In this document: piece by piece, positions 1 through 8,587 of the stretch
How the letters are laid out: each line of letters starts with the position of its first letter
Position numbering within the stretch: position 1 is the first letter of the stretch
Origin: Bacteroidetes bacterium UBA7368
GTDB lineage: Bacteria; Bacteroidota; Rhodothermia; Rhodothermales; UBA10348
Length of the DNA: 17,526 bases
Reading direction: 5' to 3'
Assembly (NCBI GenBank): GCA_002469915.1
Contig: DKOG01000230.1
Location: 1 to 17,526 of the forward strand
Program-made: the position numbers and the translations under genes
The notes under the pieces: generated by a model
Told to the model about the DNA's origin: nothing
The model's database searches: none
What the model saw: only the letters and a program-made list of their open reading frames with translations

Positions 1-2517
1 ATACCCGCGTGCACGGCTTGAGGGTTCAATACCGCCGAGCGATTTAAAGAACCACTCGCTCACCATACCAAACATAGGATGGTTCTGTGAATAGACATTG
101 TCACTTTGCGCCCAAGTTTCCCAAAGAGTCGTAGCACCGTTTTCCAACATGTGACCCCAACCCGGAAACTCTTTTTGATCAACCATGCGATAGGCAACAT
201 CGTTGTTTGATGTCGCAGACAGCATGTTCAGCAGGTATTTCGTTCCGAAAATACCTGTAGCCACATGCCCCTTGTGATCCAATGACACGGAGTCAACCAT
301 CCGCTGTGTTGCAGCCCTTTTTTCAGAATCAGGTACCAATCCCATATACAGCGCCGTTGATTGTGCTGCCTGGGTTGCGACTCCGAATCGCCCCGTGCCC
401 TCTTCCAAAAAATGTTCTATAAATGCCGCCTTGATTCGGGCAGCGAGACGACTGTAGTGCGATACCTCTAATGGTTTGTTCAGTATCTCAGCAAACTCAG
501 AAACCAATGTTGCTGCTTGGAAGAACTGAGCCGTTGCTATCAGTTCAATTGGTTTGGGATCTAGACTCTCATGATCTCCAATACACCGATCAATGATATA
601 GTTCACGGATGATGCTTCGAGTAGATCAACCCAGATACGGGCGGCCTCAAAATGCTCTTCAATGATGCGAATATCGCCGTAGTATTGATACAGTTGTGCA
701 ACCAGCAGAGGATGCGCTAAACCCCATCCAATTGGTCCGGCACCTTCCGCATAATTTGCTGCGGCAATGCCTACGTACGGAGCAGTTTCGGTAAACCATC
801 CATCCCCCACTCGAGCATCGCTGAAATCAGATACCGCCTTCGCATAAAACGTAGCCATATCGTAGTTGTAAATGGCCATTTCACTGGAAGCCACAATGTC
901 GCCTCCATATTGAAATTTCTCACGAGCAGGGCAATCAGATTGAACGCTGAAAAGATTACTTAGGAACGTCCAACGCACCATTTCTTGGATACGATTAAAT
1001 CGTTCATTGGAGCATTCGAACGTACCAACGGAATCTACGTCGGTGTTGAGTCTTAGACCTTCAAGAGACGAGAGGTCCGGCTTTCCGGGAAACCCTGTGA
1101 CTTCTACATATCGAAATCCATGGAAGGTGAACCGTGGAGAATATTCCTCAGGTCCTCCACCCCGAAGCGTGTATGTATTAGCCTGCCACGCAACTTCAGG
1201 GGCTCCAGGGCCACCTCTAGGTGTACCATCTTCTCGAAGGCCTTTAATCTGCCCCGTTACCGCTGTCATGGGATTGAGAGATCCATCCTCATACAGAAGT
1301 TCTCCCAAACGCATCTGAACAGTAGAGCCTCTCGGACCCTCCACCTTCAGCCGAGCCCACCCAGCAAAATTTTGACCGAAGTCGAATACATAGACACCAT
1401 CGCTAATCTCTGTCAAAGATTCGGCTTTCAGAGTTCTTGTAGCTCGAATAGGAGGAATCGGCATGGAGCGGCAGCGTTCCATGGTCTCAGTTAACTCACT
1501 CACAGCCCTCCAATGCGAATCTTCAAAACCAGGAGCGTCCCAGCCTAACTGCTCCAACCGGGCGTCATATGATTCTCCCAAATAAACACTGTTTCGAAGC
1601 AATGGCCCTTTCGAAACTAACCATGAGCCGTCAGATGCTACGCGATCCTCGGATCCATCGGCATACTCGATAATCAATTCAGAAAGGAATCTCGGCCGCT
1701 CTACAGGAAGGTGCTCACGAATATTTATGCGACTCCACATTCTTAACGGAAGAGGATTGGCCCAACCATTTCCAAGCATGACTCCAAGCACATTTTCTCC
1801 TTCGCGCAATCGCTCGGTCAAATCATGACAAGTGTAAAAGACACGTTCGGAGGTACTCGTCCAGGCAGGATCCAAAACATGATCTGACAGATCTTCGCCA
1901 TTCAGACGAAGATCATGATAGCCCAAGGCAGTGGCATAAAGCCGAGCTCGCTCAACGGGCTTATCAACTTGAAAGCTTCGTCTGAACAGGGGTGCAGGAT
2001 CGTCCTGGTAGTGTCCTTCATCCATCTTGGGCAGTGGAGTTCCATCTGAAATCCACGATCCTGTCCAATCTGAGGGCTTCAGCAAACCCATTTCCCACCA
2101 AGAAATAACACTTGGAATGGACTTACGATCGTCACCATCCCAAACTTCTACCTGCCAATAGCATCTCTGACCACTAATGAGGGGCCTTCCTCCATATTCA
2201 AGGTGCAGTTGGTCACCAGAAAACACTTTTTGAGTGTCCCATATGTCTGCCGAACCCATCGAAAGAAGTTCGTTACTTGACGCCACTTGAATTCGGTACG
2301 CAGTCTGGATCTGATTTCGCGCATCATCAACCGCCTCGAGTTTCCAACTTAATCGAGGATGTGCATCATCTATTCCAAGTGGGTTTTCGAGAGACTCGCA
2401 TCGCAGAACGACGGGAATTATGGGTGATTCATCGGCGCGTGCCCCTATCTCACTAGGAGCTACCGAAGCACCAACTCCAGCCACAATCGTCCCTTTCAGA
2501 AATTCTCTTCGTCGCAT
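1..2517 (-). CDS. Exported GH78 alpha-L-rhamnosidase (3' end beyond window)
   Basis: Likely hydrolyses terminal alpha-L-rhamnose from glycosides or polysaccharides outside the cytoplasm. The frame is open from ATG 2517 to the window edge, giving 839 residues. The N-terminus MRRREFLKG followed by a hydrophobic stretch is a twin-arginine (Tat) signal. Beta-sandwich domains follow: a region around residues 170-340 resembles the rhamnosidase N-terminal domain. The (alpha/alpha)6 catalytic barrel covers about residues 500-810. The GH78 motif DCPARE is at 528-533, with D528, E533 and D540 matching the family's conserved acidic residues. The segment GWGHMLENGATTLWETW ends with E800-T-W, E800 being the expected catalytic glutamate. 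The C-terminal beta-domain has just begun at the edge, so perhaps 70-100 residues are missing. It lies 195 bp downstream of the haem-binding dehydrogenase gene on the same strand and may be co-transcribed or driven from that gap. The family call is firm; the natural substrate is unknown. Confidence 0.93.
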   Translation of the reverse strand, partial: MRRREFLKGTIVAGVGASVAPSEIGARADESPIIPVVLRCESLENPLGIDDAHPRLSWKLEAVDDARNQIQTAYRIQVASSNELLSMGSADIWDTQKVFSGDQLHLEYGGRPLISGQRCYWQVEVWDGDDRKSIPSVISWWEMGLLKPSDWTGSWISDGTPLPKMDEGHYQDDPAPLFRRSFQVDKPVERARLYATALGYHDLRLNGEDLSDHVLDPAWTSTSERVFYTCHDLTERLREGENVLGVMLGNGWANPLPLRMWSRINIREHLPVERPRFLSELIIEYADGSEDRVASDGSWLVSKGPLLRNSVYLGESYDARLEQLGWDAPGFEDSHWRAVSELTETMERCRSMPIPPIRATRTLKAESLTEISDGVYVFDFGQNFAGWARLKVEGPRGSTVQMRLGELLYEDGSLNPMTAVTGQIKGLREDGTPRGGPGAPEVAWQANTYTLRGGGPEEYSPRFTFHGFRYVEVTGFPGKPDLSSLEGLRLNTDVDSVGTFECSNERFNRIQEMVRWTFLSNLFSVQSDCPAREKFQYGGDIVASSEMAIYNYDMATFYAKAVSDFSDARVGDGWFTETAPYVGIAAANYAEGAGPIGWGLAHPLLVAQLYQYYGDIRIIEEHFEAARIWVDLLEASSVNYIIDRCIGDHESLDPKPIELIATAQFFQAATLVSEFAEILNKPLEVSHYSRLAARIKAAFIEHFLEEGTGRFGVATQAAQSTALYMGLVPDSEKRAATQRMVDSVSLDHKGHVATGIFGTKYLLNMLSATSNNDVAYRMVDQKEFPGWGHMLENGATTLWETWAQSDNVYSQNHPMFGMVSEWFFKSLGGIEPSSRARGY

Positions 2518-2589
2518 ATAATTCCCACAGTTGTGCGTATTTATTTGATATTAGCGAATAGTCTGGTGGAAGCGGGGTCAGATGAGGTA

Positions 2590-2628
2590 CTACAATCATG
2601 TAGCGAGCGCTATCAAACGGTCGTTTGA
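2590..2628. promoter_or_regulatory. Cluster of three inverted repeats upstream of the rhamnosidase gene
   Basis: Three inverted repeats sit back to back within 39 bp. CTACA-N4-TGTAG is at 2590-2603, TAGCG-AG-CGCTA at 2601-2612 (sharing TAG with the first), and TCAAACG-GT-CGTTTGA at 2613-2628. The last is a perfect 7-bp-arm palindrome of 16 bp. Two of the three have 2-nt centres, which suits a dimeric repressor operator better than an RNA hairpin. The site lies 73 bp or more upstream of the rhamnosidase ATG at 2517 and 85 bp or more past the stop of the upstream gene. It could be an operator for a sugar-responsive regulator, or a transcript-processing or termination structure. There is no T-tract on either side. 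The repeats are seen directly; the function is inferred. Confidence 0.4.
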
Positions 2629-2712
2629 GGATCGAATAGGAGGCGATGCACCCAACTCCTTGAACCGTACGCTGCATTCCAAGACACAACACCTACACAG
2701 AGCATCTCCACA

Positions 2713-5346
2713 TTACTCCTCTTCTGTTGCCAGACACCCACCATCATTTGTATAACATTTGTGTTCTGGATCCCCGCCCGAGAGCAGGAATGCCATGATA
2801 TCCGCGACTTCTTGCTCGTTCAACCGGTTCAAAAGTCTTGCAGGCATGATGGACACGGGAGAATTTTCACGATCAACAATTGCGGACTTGAATACACGAA
2901 TCTGTTGATCTGGGGCGTACGGATTTTGATTCAACATGACGGCCTCATCGTCCTCACTTACTATCCTTCCTATAACTGATTTTCCGTCTGTCGTTGTTAG
3001 AATAGTCGAGGTGTACTGATCCGAAATGGCGTCGCTCGGAGAGTTAATAGCCGCGATGATGTTTCCTCTCGAAAACCGGGTCCCAACTTGTGTAAGGTCC
3101 GGGCCGATCGCCCCTCCAACACCCTTCATAACATGACAAGCCTGACACAGTGCGGCGGCATACATGCGTTGACCGACTTCGAAATTACGTGGCCGGCCTA
3201 ACTCGTCTCCCATTAGTCTCCCAAGCTCCTGCCTATTCCAATTTCGACCTGGTCCCTCTGGCTGCGGTAGGTCAGCAAAACTCAGAGCCTGGACCGAATA
3301 GGAATCCGTTAGGTCTGCCAGTGCTTCCCGATCAGTTTGAGGCACTCTTTCCAGCGCGTCTGCTCGAATGTGTTCCAGAAAACCGACATAACTCTCACCA
3401 CCACTCTTCCGAAGGGCGTCGTAGAACCACTGGAAATACACTTCTCGTTGAGACAGTGTCCACCCTGACTGTACAACCCTCAGACTCATCACGATATCGA
3501 TTTCTTGGGGCCTGGGCATATTGGCTCGCATTTCGGACAAGGTCGGACCATACTGTTCACTTCGAACAATCACGGAATCAGAAATAAGTCCATCGTCCGT
3601 TTCTACAGAACCGTACACAGCCAACTCCGATAGCATTTTCCCCACAATTCCAGGCGCATCAAGGACTGCCAGAAGGCGCCCTCTTTCTCTATTCAACGCA
3701 GCCTCTGTCCCCGGATAATTGGAATTGAGAGTCTCAATCATAGCATCACGAATGGTACCATCAGGTTCTCCCAATCGAATCATTACAAGGCCAAAGGCAC
3801 GCATTAAATCTAACTTCTCTCCTGCGGAAAGCTGTGCTTCCTCAATGGATAACAAGGCTTGATAGGCATCATCTCGAAGGTCCTTGGAGCCATGTCGGGC
3901 AAGGGCAATCACGCCATATAGCCGACGCTGTGGATCATTTTCTAATAAAACACGCTGTTGCCACGATGAAACGGGTTGGTGCTCTATGGCTAGCCTCGCA
4001 GCGTATCTAACAAAGCGATCTTCATGATCGAGGTGCGGCCAAGCGGCGTCGAGAGCACCAGCATCCTGTTTCCCGTGGAAGGCTTCAAGAGAATGACGAA
4101 GCGCTTGATTGGTGGTTGGCGGCAAAGGATCTACGGACGTTGAAGTATCCTCCGAACCCACATAGGATACTCGAACCATGTATGAATCGAGTTGGCGACC
4201 ACCTGTCACGAAATACAATGCGCCGTCAGAGCCGATCAACCCATCTGTTAATGGCAACGGGACGCCGGATAAAAACTCTTCCACCTCACCAACATAGGTA
4301 GCCCCTTCCTGCTTCAACCCTACCCAATAAATGGTCCCAAAACTCCAGTCGAACGTAAAGAGACCGTTTTTATACCGAGATGGAAACGCTGCATTGGCGC
4401 CGCTGACGATTCCCGTTGGAGAACCTTGTCCGACGTCAACGACTCCTGGCAAGTTGTCCGGATAATAAGCGGGCCACTTCCCTGAGCCCGTTCGCCAACC
4501 GAACTCACTCCCACTTGTGACATGGATTACTCGAATCGGGCGATACCACGGCATTCCGAGATCCCACTCCATATCAGAATCAAATGCGAACAGCTCACCA
4601 TCTTGGTTGAAAGCAATATCAAACGTGTTTCTGAACCCCGTACTAACCAGTTCCCAATTGGTACCCATTGGATCGGTTCGAGCAATCCAGCCACCCGGCG
4701 CCTTTCGATCAGCAGCGTGTCCTCGAGGATCAAGAATGGTGGGTAGCAATTGGTCCTCCTTCCAGACCTGTGGAACAAGACTACCCATTCCGGTCGGCAA
4801 TTCCGTGTGATTTCCGGCAACCAGATACAACGATGTACCGTTCGGACCCAAAATCACAGAGTGAGGACCGTGCTCACCAAAACCCTCAAACGTTGCAAGT
4901 CGGTCTATTGTGTCAAACTGATCATCTCCGGTTGTATCTCTAACCCGATACAGCCCGCTACCATTGCCGCTCACACCTTTTTCGCTATTCACAACCACAT
5001 ACAGGCTGTTGAAGGCCCAAAGGAGTCCTTGTGCATGTCCAATTTCAATATCTAATTTTTCCACCTTGGTCGACGCAGGATCGCTACCCAAGGTTGATGG
5101 CTCCACGCGATAGAGGGATCCATACTGATCGGATGCCAGCAAGCGCCCTTTGGGGTCCATGGTAAGCGACACCCACGAACTACTATCTGAAGCAGTCGGA
5201 CTGAATAGAATCTCTGCTTTGAATCCATCCGGTACCTTCAAAACAGGTGGATCATCGACGATAAATCCAGTCATGCTTGGGCCAAATGCCAAACCGACTG
5301 ATAAAACAAGAAAAAGCGTAAGCGTAAGTAAAGGAGTGCGCATCAT
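2713..5346 (-). CDS. Exported PVC-type dehydrogenase with C-terminal cytochrome c (haem-binding) domain
   Basis: Predicted periplasmic or surface oxidoreductase of the Pirellula/Verrucomicrobium type (TIGR02604-like N-terminus, TIGR02603-like haem domain). I chose ATG 5346 because it begins MMRTPLLTLTLFLVLSVGLAFG, a clean Sec signal. The frame stays open to 5529, but those 61 codons read unlike protein and would bury the signal. Product 877 aa. Residues about 30-405 form a six-bladed propeller resembling PQQ sugar dehydrogenases, including the family-typical GFRNTFDIAFN, FDSDMEWDLG and SGSEFGWR segments. Residues about 415-650 are helical and HEAT-like. The C-terminal domain has haem motif CQACH at 734-738, GPDLTQVG shortly after, and a likely distal ligand Met in SIMPARLLNRL. 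The protein ends with an acidic tail carrying two extra cysteines. It likely passes electrons from a substrate, perhaps a sugar or polyol, to the respiratory chain. The substrate is unknown. It precedes the rhamnosidase on the same strand. Confidence 0.88.
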   Translation of the reverse strand: MMRTPLLTLTLFLVLSVGLAFGPSMTGFIVDDPPVLKVPDGFKAEILFSPTASDSSSWVSLTMDPKGRLLASDQYGSLYRVEPSTLGSDPASTKVEKLDIEIGHAQGLLWAFNSLYVVVNSEKGVSGNGSGLYRVRDTTGDDQFDTIDRLATFEGFGEHGPHSVILGPNGTSLYLVAGNHTELPTGMGSLVPQVWKEDQLLPTILDPRGHAADRKAPGGWIARTDPMGTNWELVSTGFRNTFDIAFNQDGELFAFDSDMEWDLGMPWYRPIRVIHVTSGSEFGWRTGSGKWPAYYPDNLPGVVDVGQGSPTGIVSGANAAFPSRYKNGLFTFDWSFGTIYWVGLKQEGATYVGEVEEFLSGVPLPLTDGLIGSDGALYFVTGGRQLDSYMVRVSYVGSEDTSTSVDPLPPTTNQALRHSLEAFHGKQDAGALDAAWPHLDHEDRFVRYAARLAIEHQPVSSWQQRVLLENDPQRRLYGVIALARHGSKDLRDDAYQALLSIEEAQLSAGEKLDLMRAFGLVMIRLGEPDGTIRDAMIETLNSNYPGTEAALNRERGRLLAVLDAPGIVGKMLSELAVYGSVETDDGLISDSVIVRSEQYGPTLSEMRANMPRPQEIDIVMSLRVVQSGWTLSQREVYFQWFYDALRKSGGESYVGFLEHIRADALERVPQTDREALADLTDSYSVQALSFADLPQPEGPGRNWNRQELGRLMGDELGRPRNFEVGQRMYAAALCQACHVMKGVGGAIGPDLTQVGTRFSRGNIIAAINSPSDAISDQYTSTILTTTDGKSVIGRIVSEDDEAVMLNQNPYAPDQQIRVFKSAIVDRENSPVSIMPARLLNRLNEQEVADIMAFLLSGGDPEHKCYTNDGGCLATEEE

Positions 5347-5757
5347 GATAGTAAGCTGGAGGGCTGGCGTTTGTTGGAAAACATCTGTGCAACGATTTCC
5401 AGGCAATGCTAAGGTCAATCCGTGAATGGTAGTGTAAGAAACAAGGCCTAATCTTCGAAATAATGCCTCATCCACACGATTAACCTCTGTAGGTACTTCT
5501 CCAAGATTCCGAGAATCCCCGGCCTTCACGCAAACCTTCTCATATTTTTCGCAACCGTCCGAAAGGCCGACCGTACACCGTCCTGCATTTCAGCGAGTTA
5601 TACTCTCATTTAATCGATGGCAGTAACAATCTGAATGCTTTTGCAATATGGCTTTCTCTAGCTCCTGCACAGGAATGAGAGTCAAGATTACCGCGTCTAA
5701 CCCATGCGATAAAACAGGAGATACCTCTTTACAGAGACGGTATTCTAGAGAAACCAA
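5347..5757. other. Divergent intergenic region between the dehydrogenase and tolC-like genes
   Basis: These 411 bp separate two divergent transcription units and must hold both promoters. I could not fix convincing -35/-10 or Bacteroidota-type -33/-7 pairs. Positions 5347-5529 are open in frame with the minus-strand dehydrogenase but look non-coding. A 9-bp perfect inverted repeat (ACTCTCATT at 5602-5610, AATGAGAGT at 5674-5682) encloses 63 nt. Inside its right side is a small palindrome, TCCTG-CA-CAGGA at 5663-5674. In a region this size a 9-bp repeat pair could occur by chance. A minus-strand frame at 5590-5817 overlaps the tolC-like start and has no recognisable features. Confidence 0.5.
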
Positions 5758-7143
5758 ATGAATAGTATCATGATCGGCCGAAGTAACATGTCCCGTCCAC
5801 TCCGAGCTATAGCTCACGTGCTACCTATAGTAACTTTGATGATCTCTACTTTCACAGCACAAGCTCAGGAAGTAAGAGAAATCACGTTTAACGAAGCCAT
5901 CGAGATCGCATTAGAACGAAATGTGACGATCAAGCGTGCAGAAAACAATCTCAAATTGCAGGAAATTACTGTTCAATCTGAGCGAGCGGATTTTCTGCCA
6001 AACCTAAACTTTAATACGGGCGCGAGCCGCAATTTCGGCTTACAATTTGATCAGACGACGGGCAGCCTAGTGAATGCCTCATCTGATGGATTCAATTATT
6101 CAGCAAGTTCGGGTTTGAACATATTTAACGGCTTCGCGGATGTCGCATCCTTAGAGGGAGCCAGAGCTGTACTTGAGTCACAGGAAGCTAATTTCGCGCG
6201 AACACAACAGCAGGTTGTATTCAACGTAGTGTCGAATTACCTGAATGTGATTTTAGCTGAAGAAAACATCCGTATCCGACAGGAAGATGTAGAGTCTCAG
6301 CAAAGCCTGCTCGAACAGATAGAAGAGTTTGTTCGCGTCGGACAGCGCGCCGTTTCTGATCTTTATCAACAACAAGCAACCGCTGCCAGTAGTGAGGCCT
6401 TACTTCTCACAGCAGAAAGTAATTTTGAGTCTAGCAAAACCAGACTTATTCAGGTCCTTCAGGTAGATCCGCTGGCCAATTACGCATTCCCTGCCCCTGC
6501 GGCGGAGGATATACCCACGAATCTTCGCGCTTATGATCCGAATGAATTAGTTCGTGCTGCGTTTGAACGCAGGCCAGATCTAAAGGCGCAGGAGTTTTTA
6601 ATTCGCGCATCGGAAAGCAATATTAAGGCTGCAAAAGCAGGATATTTGCCAACATTAGGAATGAGTTTTGGCGCTGGGTCAAGCTACACGTCGAATAGTC
6701 CCTTTGATTTCAGCGATCAGATGACGAATAACCGTTCTGAGCGTGTATCCCTCAGCCTGTCCGTCCCGCTATTTAATCGTTTGAACGTAAAACGGGGTAT
6801 ACAGTCCTCCAAGGTCCAATACTCAAATGCGCTGTTGGATATGGAAAATCTACAGCAGAGCGTAGCCATTGAAGTGCGTCAAGCGTATCTCGATTACCAA
6901 ACTGCTGTAAAGAGACTTGAGGTGACAGAGAAAAGCCTCCGTGCTGCCGACCAGGCTTTTCAAGTTGAGCAGGAACGTTATAACGTAGGTGCATCAACAT
7001 TAGTTGAACTGACTCAGTCCAATTCGCGCTATATCGACGCCGCAAGCCAGCGCGCTCAGGCCGTCTTCCAATTTCATTTCCAGCATCGCCTCATAGAATA
7101 CTACCAGGGATCACTGGACCCAACAAAACCTCTTTTTAACTAA
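5758..7143 (+). CDS. TolC-family outer-membrane efflux protein
   Basis: Outer-membrane channel component of a tripartite exporter. It is 461 aa from ATG 5758. The alternative ATG at 5788 gives 451 aa and the more usual short n-region, MSRPLRAIAHVLPIVTLM. No strong ribosome-binding site decides between them. The signal peptide ends around TAQAQ. The mature protein has the two OEP repeats of TolC: it opens with ITFNEAIEIALERNVTIKRA, has long alpha-helical coiled coil around 170-240 and 360-440, and beta-strand segments such as FNYSASSGLNIFNGF and RVSLSLSVPLFNRL. The second repeat carries the family-typical FERRPDLKAQEF. Length is normal for the family. It is first in a three-gene operon: 50 bp to the adaptor gene, whose product should dock on it. 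The cargo cannot be read from this protein. Confidence 0.95.
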   Translation: MNSIMIGRSNMSRPLRAIAHVLPIVTLMISTFTAQAQEVREITFNEAIEIALERNVTIKRAENNLKLQEITVQSERADFLPNLNFNTGASRNFGLQFDQTTGSLVNASSDGFNYSASSGLNIFNGFADVASLEGARAVLESQEANFARTQQQVVFNVVSNYLNVILAEENIRIRQEDVESQQSLLEQIEEFVRVGQRAVSDLYQQQATAASSEALLLTAESNFESSKTRLIQVLQVDPLANYAFPAPAAEDIPTNLRAYDPNELVRAAFERRPDLKAQEFLIRASESNIKAAKAGYLPTLGMSFGAGSSYTSNSPFDFSDQMTNNRSERVSLSLSVPLFNRLNVKRGIQSSKVQYSNALLDMENLQQSVAIEVRQAYLDYQTAVKRLEVTEKSLRAADQAFQVEQERYNVGASTLVELTQSNSRYIDAASQRAQAVFQFHFQHRLIEYYQGSLDPTKPLFN

Positions 7144-7193
7144 GCGTCCGGATTGCTTACCGGTTTCAAACAATCCAAGACTGATTGAATATT

Positions 7194-8570
7194 ATGGCCA
7201 AAAAGAAAAACGCCACCAAACGCATCCTCATTTTTGTTGGAATCCTGATCATTCTCGCTGTAGTTCTTGGCGTCGTTGTCAATGCTACTGGGCTTGTCGG
7301 TTCCAAAAAGAAAGCCACCAAAATTGAATTTGGCGATGTTGAAGTTCGAACGATCACGCAGATGGTTACAGCTTCTGGCAATATTCAGCCCGAGATTGAA
7401 GTCAAAATCAGCCCGGATGTATCTGGAGAAATCGTGGAGCTTCCCATCGTCGAAGGCGACAATGTGAAAAGGGGACAGCTGCTCGCGCGGATTAAGCCTG
7501 ATTTTTACCAAGCTCAAGTAGACCAATCCGAAGCCTCCGTCTTGCAGTCAAAGGCTAACGAAGCGCAGCGTAGGGCCGACCTGATGAACGCGGAATTGGA
7601 ACTCAATAGACAGAAATCGCTGTACGAGTCTGGTGCTATTTCTGAATCTGCTTACCAAACCGCATCCACGCGATTCGAAACGATGAAAGCCTCCTATGAG
7701 GCTTCTCAGTACAGTGTCAAAATTGCTGAGGCCCGTCTCAAGGAGATGAAGGAGAACTTGGCCAAGACGATCATCTATGCTCCAATGGACGGCACCATTT
7801 CTATTCTAGCTGTTGAGCTCGGAGAACGTGTGGTTGGTACGAGCCAGATGACGGGAACGGAGATGATGCGCGTCGCAAAATTGAATCAGATGGAGCTAGA
7901 AGTCGACGTCAACGAAAATGACGTAGTAAACGTAGCTCTTGGAGATACTGCTGCCGTTGAAGTAGATGCCTATCCCAATCGGATGTTTAAAGGAATTGTA
8001 ACAGAGATTGCTAACTCGGCTCGTGTTCAGGGGCAGGGCACTCAAAATCAGATCACCAACTTTCCCGTCAAGATTCGCATTCTGGACCCCCATAATATCA
8101 TTTTTGACGAAAGCGGAGCAGATGACGTTTTCGACAACGCTGAACTGCCGGTTGCATCGGCAGACATGCCTAACTTCCGCCCAGGAATGAGTGGCACGGT
8201 AGACGTATTTACGCATACCATTCCGGACGCGACAACCGTACCCATTCAAGCCGTTACAGTCCGCGATTTTGCACAGTATGATGTGGATGAAGAAGGAAAC
8301 GTAACGGAAAAGGACAAACGTTCTACAGACTCAGGAAGTGCCGAGGAAGAAGACCTCCGAAGAATTGTCTTTTTAATTGATGGTGATCGTACGCGTGTTG
8401 TAGAAGTTGAAACAGGGATTGCTGATGATTCTCATATCGTTATTCTTTCCGGTGTGAGCGTAAATGATCAAGTAGTTCTCGGTCCATACCGGGCGGTTTC
8501 CAGAACGTTGAAGCCCGACGTATTGGTCGAAGAACAAGAAAGTCGCCGCGCAAATACCGAACAAGAATAA
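7194..8570 (+). CDS. HlyD/MacA-family periplasmic adaptor (membrane fusion protein)
   Basis: Adaptor bridging an inner-membrane ABC transporter and the TolC-like channel encoded just upstream. I chose ATG 7194 ([10 protein letters not shown], 458 aa). A TTG at 7185 would add only three residues. Residues about 10-30 are a single N-terminal membrane anchor with positive charges on the cytoplasmic side, and no lipobox. The first lipoyl half ([20 protein letters not shown], 61-80, then [14 protein letters not shown]) leads into an alpha-helical hairpin around 103-192. The second lipoyl half follows with [18 protein letters not shown]. The beta-barrel includes [12 protein letters not shown] and the membrane-proximal domain begins near 385. 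Two acidic, low-complexity stretches (about 299-325 and 361-388) interrupt the barrel and are unusual for MacA. It ends 17 bp before the ATPase gene, consistent with one transcript. Confidence 0.94.
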   Translation: MAKKKNATKRILIFVGILIILAVVLGVVVNATGLVGSKKKATKIEFGDVEVRTITQMVTASGNIQPEIEVKISPDVSGEIVELPIVEGDNVKRGQLLARIKPDFYQAQVDQSEASVLQSKANEAQRRADLMNAELELNRQKSLYESGAISESAYQTASTRFETMKASYEASQYSVKIAEARLKEMKENLAKTIIYAPMDGTISILAVELGERVVGTSQMTGTEMMRVAKLNQMELEVDVNENDVVNVALGDTAAVEVDAYPNRMFKGIVTEIANSARVQGQGTQNQITNFPVKIRILDPHNIIFDESGADDVFDNAELPVASADMPNFRPGMSGTVDVFTHTIPDATTVPIQAVTVRDFAQYDVDEEGNVTEKDKRSTDSGSAEEEDLRRIVFLIDGDRTRVVEVETGIADDSHIVILSGVSVNDQVVLGPYRAVSRTLKPDVLVEEQESRRANTEQE

Positions 8571-8587
8571 TCAGACCTGAATCCTCA

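Noticed and set aside
1007..1494. Two overlapping plus-strand open frames inside the rhamnosidase gene
   Set aside because: Antisense to a continuous GH78 reading frame that carries all catalytic residues.
2453..2692. Minus-strand open frame of 79 codons across the rhamnosidase start and the gap upstream
   Set aside because: It overlaps the Tat signal of the rhamnosidase in another frame and has no recognisable protein features.
3150..3587. Plus-strand open frame of 145 codons inside the dehydrogenase gene
   Set aside because: It is fully antisense to a well-supported minus-strand gene; its translation shows no domain or signal and reads as low-quality protein.
5347..5529. Upstream in-frame extension of the dehydrogenase to ATG 5529
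   Set aside because: It would bury the clear Sec signal starting at 5346 behind 61 residues of unlikely sequence.
7150..7176. GGATTG/CAATCC inverted repeat in the channel-adaptor gap
   Set aside because: Short arms and a 15-nt loop, no T-tract; chance is a sufficient explanation.
7140..7526. Minus-strand open frame of 128 codons across the start of the adaptor gene
   Set aside because: Antisense to the membrane anchor and lipoyl region of the adaptor; no recognisable features.
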